DNA of 64,000 bases from Aphodovivens sp036306585 (GCA_036306585.1 JAXJZF010000002.1:248001-312000); one strand, 5' to 3'. Shown: positions 26,669-35,763, counted from the first letter of the stretch. Program-made: numbers and translations. Notes: generated by a model not told the origin, from the letters alone.

Positions 26669-28192
26669 ATGATCTGTCCGCAGTGCAAAGCCGTAAACAG
26701 GGATGGTGCCAAATTCTGCGATGAGTGCGGAACGCGCCTGCTTCCCGCAGATAAGGCTGAAGCTGAGAACGCGGGGGATCAGGAGTCCGCCGCCGCCGAT
26801 GGAGAGGCCCTTGCGCCGAAGGACGACCCCTCCTTCCCGCAGGACGTCGATGCATCTGAGCTTTCCGATGATGCCGCGCAAAATGGAGAAGTGGCGGATG
26901 CTCCGGAACCGCAGGCTTACGATATCGGCGAGGCACCCGACAGCGCCGCGTCGGAACAAGACGAGGATCAGGGTGAGAACGAGGGATCCGAGACATCCTC
27001 GGAAGCCGATCCGAGCGACTCCGACAAGACAGCCGTCATCGATCTCGATCATGCTTCGCTGCCCTCAGAGGCTTCGCAAACCAGGCGCATCGATTTGTCC
27101 GGTTTCGACGAATTCGCCGTGCCCGGTTCGTACAGCATCCCCGCGCCTTCGTGGCGCGATGGCGGTACCATGCGTCTCCCGCGCATCGAGGAGGCGCCTG
27201 CAACCGGCGATCAAAAATCGTTCCGCGCGCCCAAGAAGAAGCGCAAGGGAGTTCCAACTGGCGTGAAAATCGCGATCGGCATTGTTACTGCGATCGTCGT
27301 CTGCGCGGTAGTCGCTTTGTTCGCAACGTATCAAATGGAGATCTGGGGTGGCAGGAATATTCCCGATGTGGTGGGCATGACCCAGGCCGATGCTACCAAC
27401 ACCCTTGAATCGAAGGGGTTCGCCGTTAGATCGACGCAGGTGAAATCAGATGAAACCGAGGGTATCGTGCTGCTGATGGACCCCACCAGCGGTTCGCGCC
27501 TCGACGAGGGCGGGGAAGTCATCATCCATGTCGCGACAGCTAGGAGCATTCCCCAGATCGTGGGAATGCAGCGCCCGGACGCCGAGTCCGCCCTCGGTGC
27601 GGAAGGCCTCTCCAACGTCACCTTCGTGACCGAGCGTTCCGACGAAGCTGAGGGATCCGTTCTCTCGGTCGATCCCGCGGAAGGGGAGAAGGTGCGGGCC
27701 GGCACCGCCGTTACTGTCACCATTGCCGAACCCTACACCGTTCCGTCGGTGGACGGCATGTCTCAGGACGACGCGAAGGCGGCAGTGCAGGATGCTGGCT
27801 ACAACGCCATCATCGATTACGTGTACAACGAGGATGTTGCCGAGGGAACCGTGCTCGGCACCGACCCGGCGGAAGGCGAGCGTGTTCCCAGCGGTTCCGA
27901 TGTGGCTATACAGGTGGCTCTGTCCCGCGCCACTGAGCTGGTTAATGCCACTTACTACATCTTCAGCGAGGGCAATACCGTCACCATCGACGGCGTGAGC
28001 TATGCGGTGAACTCCTGCGATTCGGCAACATTCCAGGGAAACGAGACGACCGCTTACACCATTACGGCCACTCCGTTCACCTATTTCCTCGGCGTGTACC
28101 TGCCGCTCGATGCCCGTTCCGTATCGGGCACCATCACCTGGAATTCCGATAATTCGATCGCGTCAGGTTCGCCTTCCATCTCGGTGGGCTAG
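26669..28192 (+). CDS. Zinc-ribbon, single-pass membrane protein with three PASTA domains
   Basis: 507 residues. It begins with a zinc ribbon (CPQCKAVNRDGAKFCDECG). A long acidic disordered region (residues 22-190, rich in Asp, Glu, Ser) follows, then a basic patch and a transmembrane helix near 199-221. Outside the membrane lie three PASTA repeats near 230-291, 292-355 and 356-422 (NIPDVVGM, SIPQIVGM and TVPSVDGM starts), then an 85-residue C-terminal domain I do not recognise. PASTA repeats usually belong to Ser/Thr kinases or penicillin-binding proteins and bind muropeptides; here there is no kinase or transpeptidase domain. Possibly a cell-wall sensor or an adaptor for a separate kinase. 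The start is chosen from GAGGAGCC and the zinc ribbon. Confidence 0.88.
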   Translation: MICPQCKAVNRDGAKFCDECGTRLLPADKAEAENAGDQESAAADGEALAPKDDPSFPQDVDASELSDDAAQNGEVADAPEPQAYDIGEAPDSAASEQDEDQGENEGSETSSEADPSDSDKTAVIDLDHASLPSEASQTRRIDLSGFDEFAVPGSYSIPAPSWRDGGTMRLPRIEEAPATGDQKSFRAPKKKRKGVPTGVKIAIGIVTAIVVCAVVALFATYQMEIWGGRNIPDVVGMTQADATNTLESKGFAVRSTQVKSDETEGIVLLMDPTSGSRLDEGGEVIIHVATARSIPQIVGMQRPDAESALGAEGLSNVTFVTERSDEAEGSVLSVDPAEGEKVRAGTAVTVTIAEPYTVPSVDGMSQDDAKAAVQDAGYNAIIDYVYNEDVAEGTVLGTDPAEGERVPSGSDVAIQVALSRATELVNATYYIFSEGNTVTIDGVSYAVNSCDSATFQGNETTAYTITATPFTYFLGVYLPLDARSVSGTITWNSDNSIASGSPSISVG

Positions 28193-28195
28193 CCC

Positions 28196-28969
28196 ATGGC
28201 ACTGCCTTCAGCCAACTTCCGCGTGGCGGTTCTGCGCAAGACGAAGCTCGGCGAAAGAGATCTCATACTCACCATGCTCGCCTCCGACGGCTCGCTCATG
28301 AAAGCTGTCGCCAAGGGCGCGCGCAAACCCACCAGCCCCTTCTCGTCCCGTCTCGAGCTGTACTGCGTGGCCGATGTGCTGGTGGCGCAAGGGCGTTCGC
28401 TCGGGATCATCCAAGAAGCCCGTTTGGTCGCCGCCCATGCCGGCTTACATTCGGATATAGGGAAAGCCGCGTGCGCGGCGCCTGTGGCCGAACTGCTGTG
28501 GCGCGTCGCCCAGGAAGGGTTGGAAGTGCCGCGCCTGTTCAGATTTGCTTCGGCGGCGTTCGATTCCCTGGACTCGTGCCCGTATCCAGCATCGCCGCGG
28601 GTATGCGCCGCCGCGCTGGTGAAAACGCTTGCGTTTTGCGGTATGCATCCCACGCTCGATGGTTGCGCGATCTGCGGCGGCGCCCTCCAGCAGCTCCACG
28701 AGGACGGAGGCCAGGCCCTTTTCTCCTTTTCTGAGGGCGGGGCCATATGCGCACGCTGCAAAGGGCGGGCCGAAACGGTGCGCGTTCCTGCGCAATCGCT
28801 TGCGCTTATGCATACGTTGCTCCGCTCCACGTTCGAAGAGGTGGTCGCTCTTCCCGACGACCAGAGCGGAGCGTTCTCTGTGCTGCAGATCCTGGGGCAG
28901 TGGATTCGGGTCCATGTTGGCTCGTCTTTGAAATCGTTGGGGTTCCTGTTCTCGTGCGGCCTGTTCTAA
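28196..28969 (+). CDS. recO: DNA repair protein RecO
   Basis: Recombination mediator that loads RecA on SSB-coated gaps with RecR. 257 residues. N-terminal OB fold (FRVAVLRKTKLGERDLIL), helical middle, and a zinc finger with CAICGG and CARC. It follows the PASTA gene by 3 nt and is probably co-transcribed. Confidence 0.95.
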   Translation: MALPSANFRVAVLRKTKLGERDLILTMLASDGSLMKAVAKGARKPTSPFSSRLELYCVADVLVAQGRSLGIIQEARLVAAHAGLHSDIGKAACAAPVAELLWRVAQEGLEVPRLFRFASAAFDSLDSCPYPASPRVCAAALVKTLAFCGMHPTLDGCAICGGALQQLHEDGGQALFSFSEGGAICARCKGRAETVRVPAQSLALMHTLLRSTFEEVVALPDDQSGAFSVLQILGQWIRVHVGSSLKSLGFLFSCGLF

Positions 28970-29011
28970 ACGCGATTTGTGCTGATGATGTGGCGGGCGG
29001 CTCTCACTGCC

Positions 29012-29040
29012 TTGAGGCGTCTTCCCTCATCATCTAAAAT
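29012..29040 (+). promoter_or_regulatory. Predicted rpsO promoter
   Basis: TTGAGG (29012-29017), 17 bp, TAAAAT (29035-29040). The start site would be near 29047, giving a leader of about 127 nt. Confidence 0.7.
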
Positions 29041-29045
29041 GGGCA

Positions 29046-29173
29046 GGCTGCGTAAAGGCGCAGCCGCTCACCTCTTGGTTCCCATGCACCACCGCTTGGC
29101 CACCCAGACGCGAGCGTTCGTCAAAGCGGCACATGCCGCGAACAAGGCGCCACGGCGCTGGAAAGGTGGAATC
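29046..29173 (+). promoter_or_regulatory. Structured rpsO leader
   Basis: A hairpin GGCTGCG/CGCAGCC (29046-29065) opens the leader. Two more short palindromes follow near 29130-29160 (GCGGCACATGCCGC and GCGCCACGGCGC), just before the ribosome binding site. S15 represses its own translation by binding such leaders in many bacteria, through unrelated structures. That this is one is inference. Confidence 0.4.
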
Positions 29174-29461
29174 ATGCCCAGCAAACTCAGCATCACGAAG
29201 GAGCGCACTGCGGAGCTCGTCAAGGAGTTCGGTGCCAACGAGAAAGATTGCGGCAACGCCAACGTGCAGGTCGCCATCTTGTCTGAGCGCATCCGCAACC
29301 TCACCGAGCATCTGAAGTCGCACCCGAAGGATCATCACACCCGTCGCGGTCTAATGCAGCTGATCGGCAAGCGCCGCTCCATGCTGAAGTACATCAAGAA
29401 CCGCGACATCGAGGAGTATCGTTCGCTCATCAAGAAGCTCGGTATCCGCGACAACATCTAG
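29174..29461 (+). CDS. rpsO: Ribosomal protein S15
   Basis: Binds the 16S rRNA central-domain three-way junction. 95 residues from the ATG behind AAAGGTGG, with TGANEKDCGNANVQVAIL-type core, HLKSHPKDHHTRRGLMQLIG and KRRSMLKYIKNRD. About six residues longer than the usual 89, at the N-terminus. Followed by pnp, as in most bacteria. Confidence 0.98.
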   Translation: MPSKLSITKERTAELVKEFGANEKDCGNANVQVAILSERIRNLTEHLKSHPKDHHTRRGLMQLIGKRRSMLKYIKNRDIEEYRSLIKKLGIRDNI

Positions 29462-29468
29462 GCATGAA

Positions 29469-29493
29469 GGAAGCCCGCTTTGCGCGGGCTTCC
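29469..29493 (+). terminator. rpsO terminator
   Basis: GGAAGCCCGC-TTTGC-GCGGGCTTCC, perfect 10-bp stem 8 nt after the rpsO stop. The short pyrimidine end could allow partial read-through into pnp. Confidence 0.7.
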
Positions 29494-29499
29494 GTGCAT

Positions 29500-29614
29500 C
29501 ATCGCCTCGCTTGAGGCGATGCGCCGGCAAAGGGCAGGATGCCACTCAGCCGGTTGGGCGGTCGGGAGCGCAAGGGCGCCCTCGCTCGTGGCAACGCCGC
29601 TTCCACGGCGACCG
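29500..29614 (+). promoter_or_regulatory. Highly structured pnp 5' leader
   Basis: Three successive structures: hairpin CATCGCCTC/GAGGCGATG (29500-29521, 4-nt loop); a nested stem CCGGC/GCCGG (29524-29553) with inner GGCA/TGCC; and a likely three-way junction closed by CGGTCG/CGACCG (29559-29564 with 29609-29614) holding GAGCG/CGCTC and GTGG/CCAC arms. In E. coli the pnp leader is a stem cut by RNase III for autoregulation; a similar role is inferred here. Confidence 0.55.
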
Positions 29615-29668
29615 AAGAAGCTCGCAGGCAATAGGGCATGCGAGGCGAAGAAAAGGATTGAAGCAAAC

Positions 29669-31864
29669 ATGGAAAAAATCGTCGAGTCGTTCGAGCTATA
29701 CGGTAAGCAATACCGCCTCGAGACGGGCGAGCTGGCCAAGCAGGCGACCGGAGCCGTCCTGGTGACGCAGGGCGACACCACGGTGCTGGTGACCGCCGTC
29801 ATCTCCAAGGAGGAGAAGGACTACGACTTCTTCCCGCTGACCGTCGACTTCATCGAGAAGATGTACGCCGTCGGCCGCATCCCAGGCGGCTATCTCAAGC
29901 GCGAGGCGCGCCCCTCCGAGAAGGGCACGCTGACCGCGCGCATGATCGACCGCCCCATCCGCCCCGGCTTCGCCGATGGGTTCAAGCGCGAGGTTCACAT
30001 CGTCGCCACCACCTTCGTAGCAGATCAGGTGAACCAGCCCGACGTAATCTGCGTTATGGGCGCTTCTGCCGCGCTGATGCTGGGTGCCGCGCCCTTTGAC
30101 GGACCCGCAGCCTGCGTGCGCATCGGCCGCAACGTCGAGACAGGCGAGTTCATCGTCAACCCCACGTTCCAGGAGGAAGAGGAATCCGATCTGGAACTGA
30201 CCATCGCCGGAACCGCCGATTATATTTCGATGGTCGAAGCGGGTGCCAAGGAGATCTCCGAGGAGGACATGGTCGCTGCCATCGCCTTCGGCCAGGAAGC
30301 TATCGCGGAGTTCTGCAAGGCCCAGCAGCGTTTTCTCGACCGTTGTAACATTCAGCCGCGCGAGTGGCCCATCCATGTCCCCGATTCGTCCATCGACGAA
30401 CGCGTGAGTCCGTTCTTCGACGAGATGTCGGCTGCCCTTAAGGACGCCGACAAGCAGGCGCGCATGGAGAAGGTCGAGCTGCTGAAGGCACGCATCACCG
30501 AGGAACAGTTCTCCGAGGAGGAGCGCGCCGCTTGGAAGGGCGACATCGCCGCCGCCTGCAAGGCCTTGGAGAAGAAGGCCATGCGCCGTATGATCATCGA
30601 GACCGGGGAGCGCGCCGACGGCCGCACGTCCACTGAGATCCGCCCGTTGCACATCGTTCCCGGCTACCTGCCGCGTGTACACGGCTCCGGTCTGTTCCAG
30701 CGCGGTCAGACTCAGGTTCTCAGCGTGGTGACGCTCGGCATGCTCAACGAATGGCAGCGCCTCGACACCATCGATCCCGCTGAGGGCAAGCGCTACATTC
30801 ACCATTACAACTTCCCGCCGTACTGCACGGGCGAGACCGGCCGCATGGGCTCCCCGAAGCGCCGCGAACTGGGTCATGGCGCCCTTGCCGAGCGCGCACT
30901 GAAGCCCGTCATCCCCGATGAGGACGAATTTCCCTACACCATCCGCGTGGTTTCCGAGGTCCTGGAGTCTAACGGCTCCTCCTCCATGGCATCCACCTGC
31001 GGGTCCACGTTGGCGCTTATGGATGCTGGCGTTCCCATCAAGCGTCCCGTTTCCGGTATCGCAATGGGCCTCATCAAAGAGGGCGACGACGTGGTGATCC
31101 TCTCCGACATCCAGGGCATCGAGGATTTCCTGGGCGATATGGACTTCAAGGTGTGCGGCACCGAGCAGGGCATCACCGCCCTGCAGATGGACAATAAGGC
31201 CAAGGGCCTGTCCGTCGAGATCCTCGCTCGGGCTCTGAAGCAGGCGCATGAGGGCCGCGCTTTCATCCTGAACGCCATGCTCGAGAAGATCTCCGCTCCG
31301 CGCGAGCAGCTGCGCGATACCGCCCCCCGCATCGAGACCATCCACATCCCCGTGGATAAGATCCGCGAGGTCATCGGCAGCGGTGGCAAGGTCGTCCGCG
31401 GTATTCAGGAAGAGACGGGCGCCTATATCGACATCCAGGAAGACGGCACCATCCATATTGCAGCCGTCGAGGGTCCCGCTGGCGATGCCGCCAAGAAGAT
31501 GATTCTCGGTATCGTCAAGGAGCCCGAGGTGGGCGAGGAGTACGAGGGCCAGGTCGTCGGCATCAAGGACTTTGGCGCTTTCATCAAGCTCACGCCCAGC
31601 AAGGACGGCCTGCTCCACATCAGCCGCGTTGCCAATGGCCGCGTCGGCAAGGTCGAGGACGTGCTGAGCCTCGGCGACACCGTGAAGGTGAAGGTCCTCG
31701 AGGTCGACCCCCACACGGGTAAGATCTCGCTTGATCGTCTGGACAAACCTGATGCGCCGGCGGCTTCCGTCGGCAATGTTGGTCGCGACCATCGCGACCG
31801 CAACCACGGAGACAACCATCCCGGCCGTTCGAATAGAACCCCGCGCCGTAGGCACCAATCTTAG
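29669..31864 (+). CDS. pnp: Polynucleotide phosphorylase
   Basis: 3'-5' phosphorolytic exoribonuclease. 731 residues: RNase PH domain 1 (near 10-145), the helical linker domain, RNase PH domain 2 (from about residue 310: ETGERADGRTSTEIRPLH, with SNGSSSMASTCGSTLALMDA near the active site), then KH (VDKIREVIGSGGKVVRGI) and S1 (EYEGQVVGIKDFGAFIKLTP). The C-terminus is a short basic, disordered tail. The ATG at 29669 lies behind AAAAGGATTG; the frame is open upstream through the leader, which is excluded because of its RNA structure. Confidence 0.98.
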   Translation: MEKIVESFELYGKQYRLETGELAKQATGAVLVTQGDTTVLVTAVISKEEKDYDFFPLTVDFIEKMYAVGRIPGGYLKREARPSEKGTLTARMIDRPIRPGFADGFKREVHIVATTFVADQVNQPDVICVMGASAALMLGAAPFDGPAACVRIGRNVETGEFIVNPTFQEEEESDLELTIAGTADYISMVEAGAKEISEEDMVAAIAFGQEAIAEFCKAQQRFLDRCNIQPREWPIHVPDSSIDERVSPFFDEMSAALKDADKQARMEKVELLKARITEEQFSEEERAAWKGDIAAACKALEKKAMRRMIIETGERADGRTSTEIRPLHIVPGYLPRVHGSGLFQRGQTQVLSVVTLGMLNEWQRLDTIDPAEGKRYIHHYNFPPYCTGETGRMGSPKRRELGHGALAERALKPVIPDEDEFPYTIRVVSEVLESNGSSSMASTCGSTLALMDAGVPIKRPVSGIAMGLIKEGDDVVILSDIQGIEDFLGDMDFKVCGTEQGITALQMDNKAKGLSVEILARALKQAHEGRAFILNAMLEKISAPREQLRDTAPRIETIHIPVDKIREVIGSGGKVVRGIQEETGAYIDIQEDGTIHIAAVEGPAGDAAKKMILGIVKEPEVGEEYEGQVVGIKDFGAFIKLTPSKDGLLHISRVANGRVGKVEDVLSLGDTVKVKVLEVDPHTGKISLDRLDKPDAPAASVGNVGRDHRDRNHGDNHPGRSNRTPRRRHQS

Positions 31865-31872
31865 ATACAATG

Positions 31873-31902
31873 AACAGCGGCCCTCGGGGCCGCTGTTTTT
31901 TT
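31873..31902 (+). terminator. Intrinsic terminator after pnp
   Basis: AACAGCGGCCC-TCG-GGGCCGCTGTT, perfect 11-bp stem ending in seven T. The most classical terminator of the window. Confidence 0.95.
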
Positions 31903-31918
31903 GCGAAAGGAACCCCTT

Positions 31919-32689
31919 ATGATTCAAGTTGCAGTTTCCGGATGCGGTGGACGCATGGGCCAGGCGGTGTGCGCCGCGGTGTCTGCTGCTGATGATATGA
32001 AACTCGCGTGCGGCATCGACCCGCACGCGCCCGAAGGCGTTGATTTTCCCGTGTACGCTTCCGTCGCCGACGCGGTGGCTGCGGGCGGGTTTGACGTGAT
32101 GGTCGACTTCACGCAGCCTAGCGTCGTGGCCGAGAATCTACGGTGCGCGCTTCCCGTCGGCATTGATTGCGTCGTGGGCACTACCGGCCTTTCCAACGAG
32201 ACGCTCTCCGAGCTCGCTGCTCTCGCACCTGCCGGCACGTGCCTGTTCTATGCGCCCAACTTCACTACTGGAGCGGTTCTGATGATGGAGTTCGCCAAAG
32301 CAGCTGCGCCGTATTTCCCCGAAGCCGAGGTCATCGAGTTCCATCACTGCAACAAGAAGGACGCGCCTTCCGGCACCGCCGTGCGTACCGCGCAAATCAT
32401 CTCCGAAGCTCGCGACGGCCGTGTGAGCGAGGCTCCGGGACGCGAGACCGAGATTGAAGGCGCGGAAGGGGCCCGTGGTGCGCTCATCAGCGGCGTGCCT
32501 GTCCACTCGGTTCGATCTATGGGCTATGTCGCCAGCCAAGAGGTGTTGTTCGGCTCCATGGGCCAAAGCCTCACCATCCGCCACGATTCCTGGGATCGCG
32601 CTTCGTACATGCCTGGCGTTCTGCTGGGCATCCGCAGCGTGGGTGAACACGAGGGTCTCATTGTAGGTTTGGAGAACTTCCTGGACTAA
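31919..32689 (+). CDS. dapB: 4-hydroxy-tetrahydrodipicolinate reductase
   Basis: NAD(P)H-dependent step of the diaminopimelate/lysine pathway. 256 residues. Dinucleotide motif VSGCGGRMGQAV at the N-terminus; catalytic EFHHCNKKDAPSGTA near residue 140. GAAAGGAACCCC gives the start at 31919. dapA follows, and dapF is at 50265. Confidence 0.97.
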   Translation: MIQVAVSGCGGRMGQAVCAAVSAADDMKLACGIDPHAPEGVDFPVYASVADAVAAGGFDVMVDFTQPSVVAENLRCALPVGIDCVVGTTGLSNETLSELAALAPAGTCLFYAPNFTTGAVLMMEFAKAAAPYFPEAEVIEFHHCNKKDAPSGTAVRTAQIISEARDGRVSEAPGRETEIEGAEGARGALISGVPVHSVRSMGYVASQEVLFGSMGQSLTIRHDSWDRASYMPGVLLGIRSVGEHEGLIVGLENFLD

Positions 32690-32768
32690 CGCGCTTCGAA
32701 ACGTTGTTCATGAGATAATGGCAGGCGGTGTTTTGGCGTTTCGCCGCGCTATGATGAGAGGAGCAAAC

Positions 32769-33659
32769 ATGATTCAGCCGCGATTCGGACGACTCATTCC
32801 CGCGATGGTCACACCGTTCGATGAGAACCTCGAGCTCGACCTGGACAAGGCCCAGGCCTTGGCTGTTCGCTTGATCGAAGGCGGAAGCGATTCCCTCATC
32901 ATCAACGGAACGACGGGTGAGAGCCCCACGGTGTTCTATCCGCAGAAGATGGACTTGTTCCGTGCCGTGGTGAGCGCCGTCGACGGCAAAGTGCCCGTTA
33001 TCGCCAACGTTGGCGATAACTGCACCGAGGACACGGTGAACTTCGCCCAGGACGTGCAGAAGCTCGGCGTCGACGGCTTCATGACCGTTGTTCCGTACTA
33101 CAACAAGCCTCCCCAGGAGGGCCTGTACCGTCATTTCAAGACTATCGCGCAGTCGGTCGAGCTGCCTATCATCCTGTACAACATCCCCGGCCGCTGCGTC
33201 ATCAACATGACCGCTGAGACCACGCTCAAGCTCGCTCACGAATGCGACAACATCGTCGCAGTAAAGGAAGCGTCCGGCAACATGGAGCAAGTCAAGGCCA
33301 TCGTTGAAGGTGCGCCCGAAGGGTTCTGCGTGTACTCCGGCGACGACGCCGCCACCCTCGACGTCATGAAATTGGGTGGCGTGGGCGTGATCTCCACCAT
33401 CGCGAACGTCTCGCCAAGCCGCATGAAAGAGATTGTCACGCTGTGCGCGATGGGGCGGTGGAACGAGGCAGAAGAGGCCAACGAGCGCCTTATGCCCCTG
33501 ATGAAAGGCCTGTTTGAAACCTCCAACCCCATTCTGGTGAAGGAAGCGCTCAAGTTGGTCGGGTTCCCCGTGGGCGGCGTGCGCCTGCCGTTGGTTGATG
33601 CTACTCCGGTGCAGTCCGAGCGCCTGGCAGGCATCATGAAGGAGGTCGGCGTGCTGTAA
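32769..33659 (+). CDS. dapA: 4-hydroxy-tetrahydrodipicolinate synthase
   Basis: Condenses pyruvate with aspartate semialdehyde. 296 residues, TIM barrel. NGTTGESPT binds pyruvate and semialdehyde, YYNKPPQEG carries the catalytic tyrosine region, and the Schiff-base lysine is in NIVAVKEASGN. AGAGGAGCAAAC is the ribosome binding site. The 79-bp gap from dapB may hold its own weak promoter. Confidence 0.97.
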   Translation: MIQPRFGRLIPAMVTPFDENLELDLDKAQALAVRLIEGGSDSLIINGTTGESPTVFYPQKMDLFRAVVSAVDGKVPVIANVGDNCTEDTVNFAQDVQKLGVDGFMTVVPYYNKPPQEGLYRHFKTIAQSVELPIILYNIPGRCVINMTAETTLKLAHECDNIVAVKEASGNMEQVKAIVEGAPEGFCVYSGDDAATLDVMKLGGVGVISTIANVSPSRMKEIVTLCAMGRWNEAEEANERLMPLMKGLFETSNPILVKEALKLVGFPVGGVRLPLVDATPVQSERLAGIMKEVGVL

Positions 33660-33673
33660 ACGGCACGCTTTTC

Positions 33674-33700
33674 AAAAGCATAGCGTCCGGCCGTGCTTTT
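33674..33700 (+). terminator. Terminator after dapA
   Basis: AAAAGCA (33674-33680) pairs with TGCTTTT (33694-33700) around a GC-rich centre; the T-rich arm ends the hairpin. Confidence 0.5.
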
Positions 33701-33713
33701 CGCAGCGGCTGGT

Positions 33714-33738
33714 ATAAAGCCCCTGATAGGGGCTTTAT
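33714..33738. terminator. Second hairpin before rnj
   Basis: ATAAAGCCCC-TGATA-GGGGCTTTAT, perfect 10-bp stem. It may terminate dapA transcripts together with the first hairpin, or lie in the rnj leader. Confidence 0.55.
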
Positions 33739-33771
33739 GGGTTAAAGAAAGGATGCAAAAAGGTAGAGAAT

Positions 33772-35655
33772 ATGGATCAAAACACCCACGAATCCCAGGG
33801 CAATGGAAAGCAGGAAGCTGCCCGCAAGGATACGCCCCGAAAGCGCCAATCGCGCGATAAGGACCGCTCCACGCGCTCGTTCAAGCACGTCACGCTCGAT
33901 CGCACGCGTCCTCAGCTCACTAAGGAGGGAAACAGCCAGGCCAAAGGCTCGTTCAAGAAGAAGTCGCATCGCAAGGACTTCTCCTCCCCCAAGAAAGACC
34001 CCAATGCCAAGCTGAAGGTCATTCCACTTGGAGGTCTCGATGCCATCGGCAAGAATATGACGGTCTTCGAGTGCAAAAACGATATCCTGCTCGATGACGC
34101 CGGATTGATGTTCCCCGACGACGATCATCCGGGCATCGATCTCATCCTGCCTGATTACACGTATGTTCTCGAGAATGCCGAAAAGCTTCGCGGCATCGTG
34201 ATCACGCATGGTCATGAGGATCATACCGGAACGTTGCCCTACCTGTTGAAGGACCTCGATCGGCAAGTGCCCATCTACGCGACCAAACTGACGCTCGGCC
34301 TTATCGAAGGCAAGCTGAAAGAGCACAAGGTCAAGAATGCCAAGCTATGTGAGATCAAGCCCGGCGACAAGATCAACCTGGGTTGCTTTACGGTTGAGTT
34401 CTTCGCCGTGAACCACTCCATTCCCGGCGCAGTGGGAATCTTCTTGCAAAGCCCTGCAGGCAACGTCCTGCATACCGGCGACTTCAAGCTGGACCAGACG
34501 CCCATCGACGGCGTGCATACCGACTTTGGCGCGCTGGCCCGTTTCGGCAAGATCGGCGTCGATCTGATGATGAGCGACTCAACCAACGCAATGAAGAAGA
34601 ACTTCACTCCTTCCGAGGCCGAGGTGGGCAAGGTTCTTTCACCCATCATCGCCAACGCAAAGGGGCGCGTTATCATCGCATCGTTCGCAAGCCATATCCA
34701 TCGCATGCAGCAGATTTGCGACGCGGCAGTGGCAAACGGCCGCAAAGTGGTCGTCACGGGCCGTTCCATGGTGCAAAACACCGACATCGCGCGTCGATTG
34801 GGTTACCTGAACATCAGCGATGACGACATCGTCGACGCTTACGAGCTTAAGGGCTTGCCGCCCGAGCGCGTGGTCATCATGTGCACAGGTAGCCAGGGCG
34901 AGCCGCTATCGGCCCTTGCACGTATCGCCAACGGCGAGCATAAGACCATCGACATCGAGGAAGGCGATACCGTCATAATCTCGGCAACGCCGGTCCCCGG
35001 TAACGAGAAAGCGGTTACTCGCGTCATTAACTCCCTCGCGAAGATCGGCGCCGATGTGTACGACAAGAGCCGCGCGATGGTCCATGTGTCCGGTCATGCG
35101 GGCGCAGAGGAGTTGAAGCTGGTCCTTTCGATTGTTCAGCCCAAAGCGTTCATGCCTGTCCATGGCGAGGCGACGCATCTGCGTGCGCACGCGCGTCTCG
35201 CGGAAGATACGGGCGTGCCGAAGGAGAACATCTTTCTGTGTGAGAACGGCGACACGCTCGAGCTCTCCGCTAAGGGAGTTCAGCGCGGCCCCGTCGTGGA
35301 AAGCGGTATCGTGTTCGTTGACGGCCTTTCGGTCGGAGACACCTCCCAGGACGTGCTCAACGAACGTACCGAGCTAGGTACACAGGGCGTCGCTGCCGTG
35401 GCGGCTGCGATCTCGCTTTCCAGGCGTGCGCTTGTGGGCGATGTCATGGTGGAGATGCACGGCATCACCGGCGGCGACGATGGTTACCTTGCCGAGGATA
35501 TCCAGAGCGCCGTCCGCAATGCCGTCAAGCGTCAGTTGAAGAAGAGCGTTGGTATGAAGGAGATTCGCAAGGCGACGCGCGATTCCCTGTTGTCGACGCT
35601 GTGGGATCGTGCTAAGCAGCGCCCGCTTGCAATCGTCAATCTCATCGAGGTGTAG
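33772..35655 (+). CDS. rnj: Ribonuclease J
   Basis: Metallo-beta-lactamase RNase with 5'-3' exo- and endonuclease activity. 627 residues. A basic disordered N-terminal extension of about 75 residues (many Lys, Arg, Ser) precedes the catalytic core. Core motifs: HGHEDHTG near residue 145, MSDSTNAM, then the beta-CASP part (ASFASHIHRMQQ; GHAGAEELK; MPVHGEATHL). The family core is about 555 residues, so the extension is extra and may bind RNA or protein partners. Confidence 0.96.
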   Translation: MDQNTHESQGNGKQEAARKDTPRKRQSRDKDRSTRSFKHVTLDRTRPQLTKEGNSQAKGSFKKKSHRKDFSSPKKDPNAKLKVIPLGGLDAIGKNMTVFECKNDILLDDAGLMFPDDDHPGIDLILPDYTYVLENAEKLRGIVITHGHEDHTGTLPYLLKDLDRQVPIYATKLTLGLIEGKLKEHKVKNAKLCEIKPGDKINLGCFTVEFFAVNHSIPGAVGIFLQSPAGNVLHTGDFKLDQTPIDGVHTDFGALARFGKIGVDLMMSDSTNAMKKNFTPSEAEVGKVLSPIIANAKGRVIIASFASHIHRMQQICDAAVANGRKVVVTGRSMVQNTDIARRLGYLNISDDDIVDAYELKGLPPERVVIMCTGSQGEPLSALARIANGEHKTIDIEEGDTVIISATPVPGNEKAVTRVINSLAKIGADVYDKSRAMVHVSGHAGAEELKLVLSIVQPKAFMPVHGEATHLRAHARLAEDTGVPKENIFLCENGDTLELSAKGVQRGPVVESGIVFVDGLSVGDTSQDVLNERTELGTQGVAAVAAAISLSRRALVGDVMVEMHGITGGDDGYLAEDIQSAVRNAVKRQLKKSVGMKEIRKATRDSLLSTLWDRAKQRPLAIVNLIEV

Positions 35656-35677
35656 AATCGTCTCGATCGATCGTTAT

Positions 35678-35715
35678 GGCCTCGCAGCATGGTCTTGTCG
35701 TGCTGCGAGGCCTTT
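35678..35715 (+). terminator. Intrinsic terminator after rnj
   Basis: GGCCTCGCAGCA (35678-35689) and TGCTGCGAGGCC (35701-35712) form a perfect 12-bp stem followed by TTT. It rules out the in-frame ATG at 35689 as the ftsK start. Confidence 0.85.
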
Positions 35716-35763
35716 CGCCTGCATAAATCGCACCAGTTAAACGCACCAGTGAGGAGTTTGGCC

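Noticed and set aside
29696..32026. 776-codon open frame antisense to pnp
   Set aside because: It mirrors the codon structure of pnp, has no family motif or ribosome binding site, and is the usual shadow in GC-rich DNA.
35689..35763. Upstream ATG for ftsK at 35689
   Set aside because: It lies in the stem of the rnj terminator; the GTG at 35764 follows GAGGAG.
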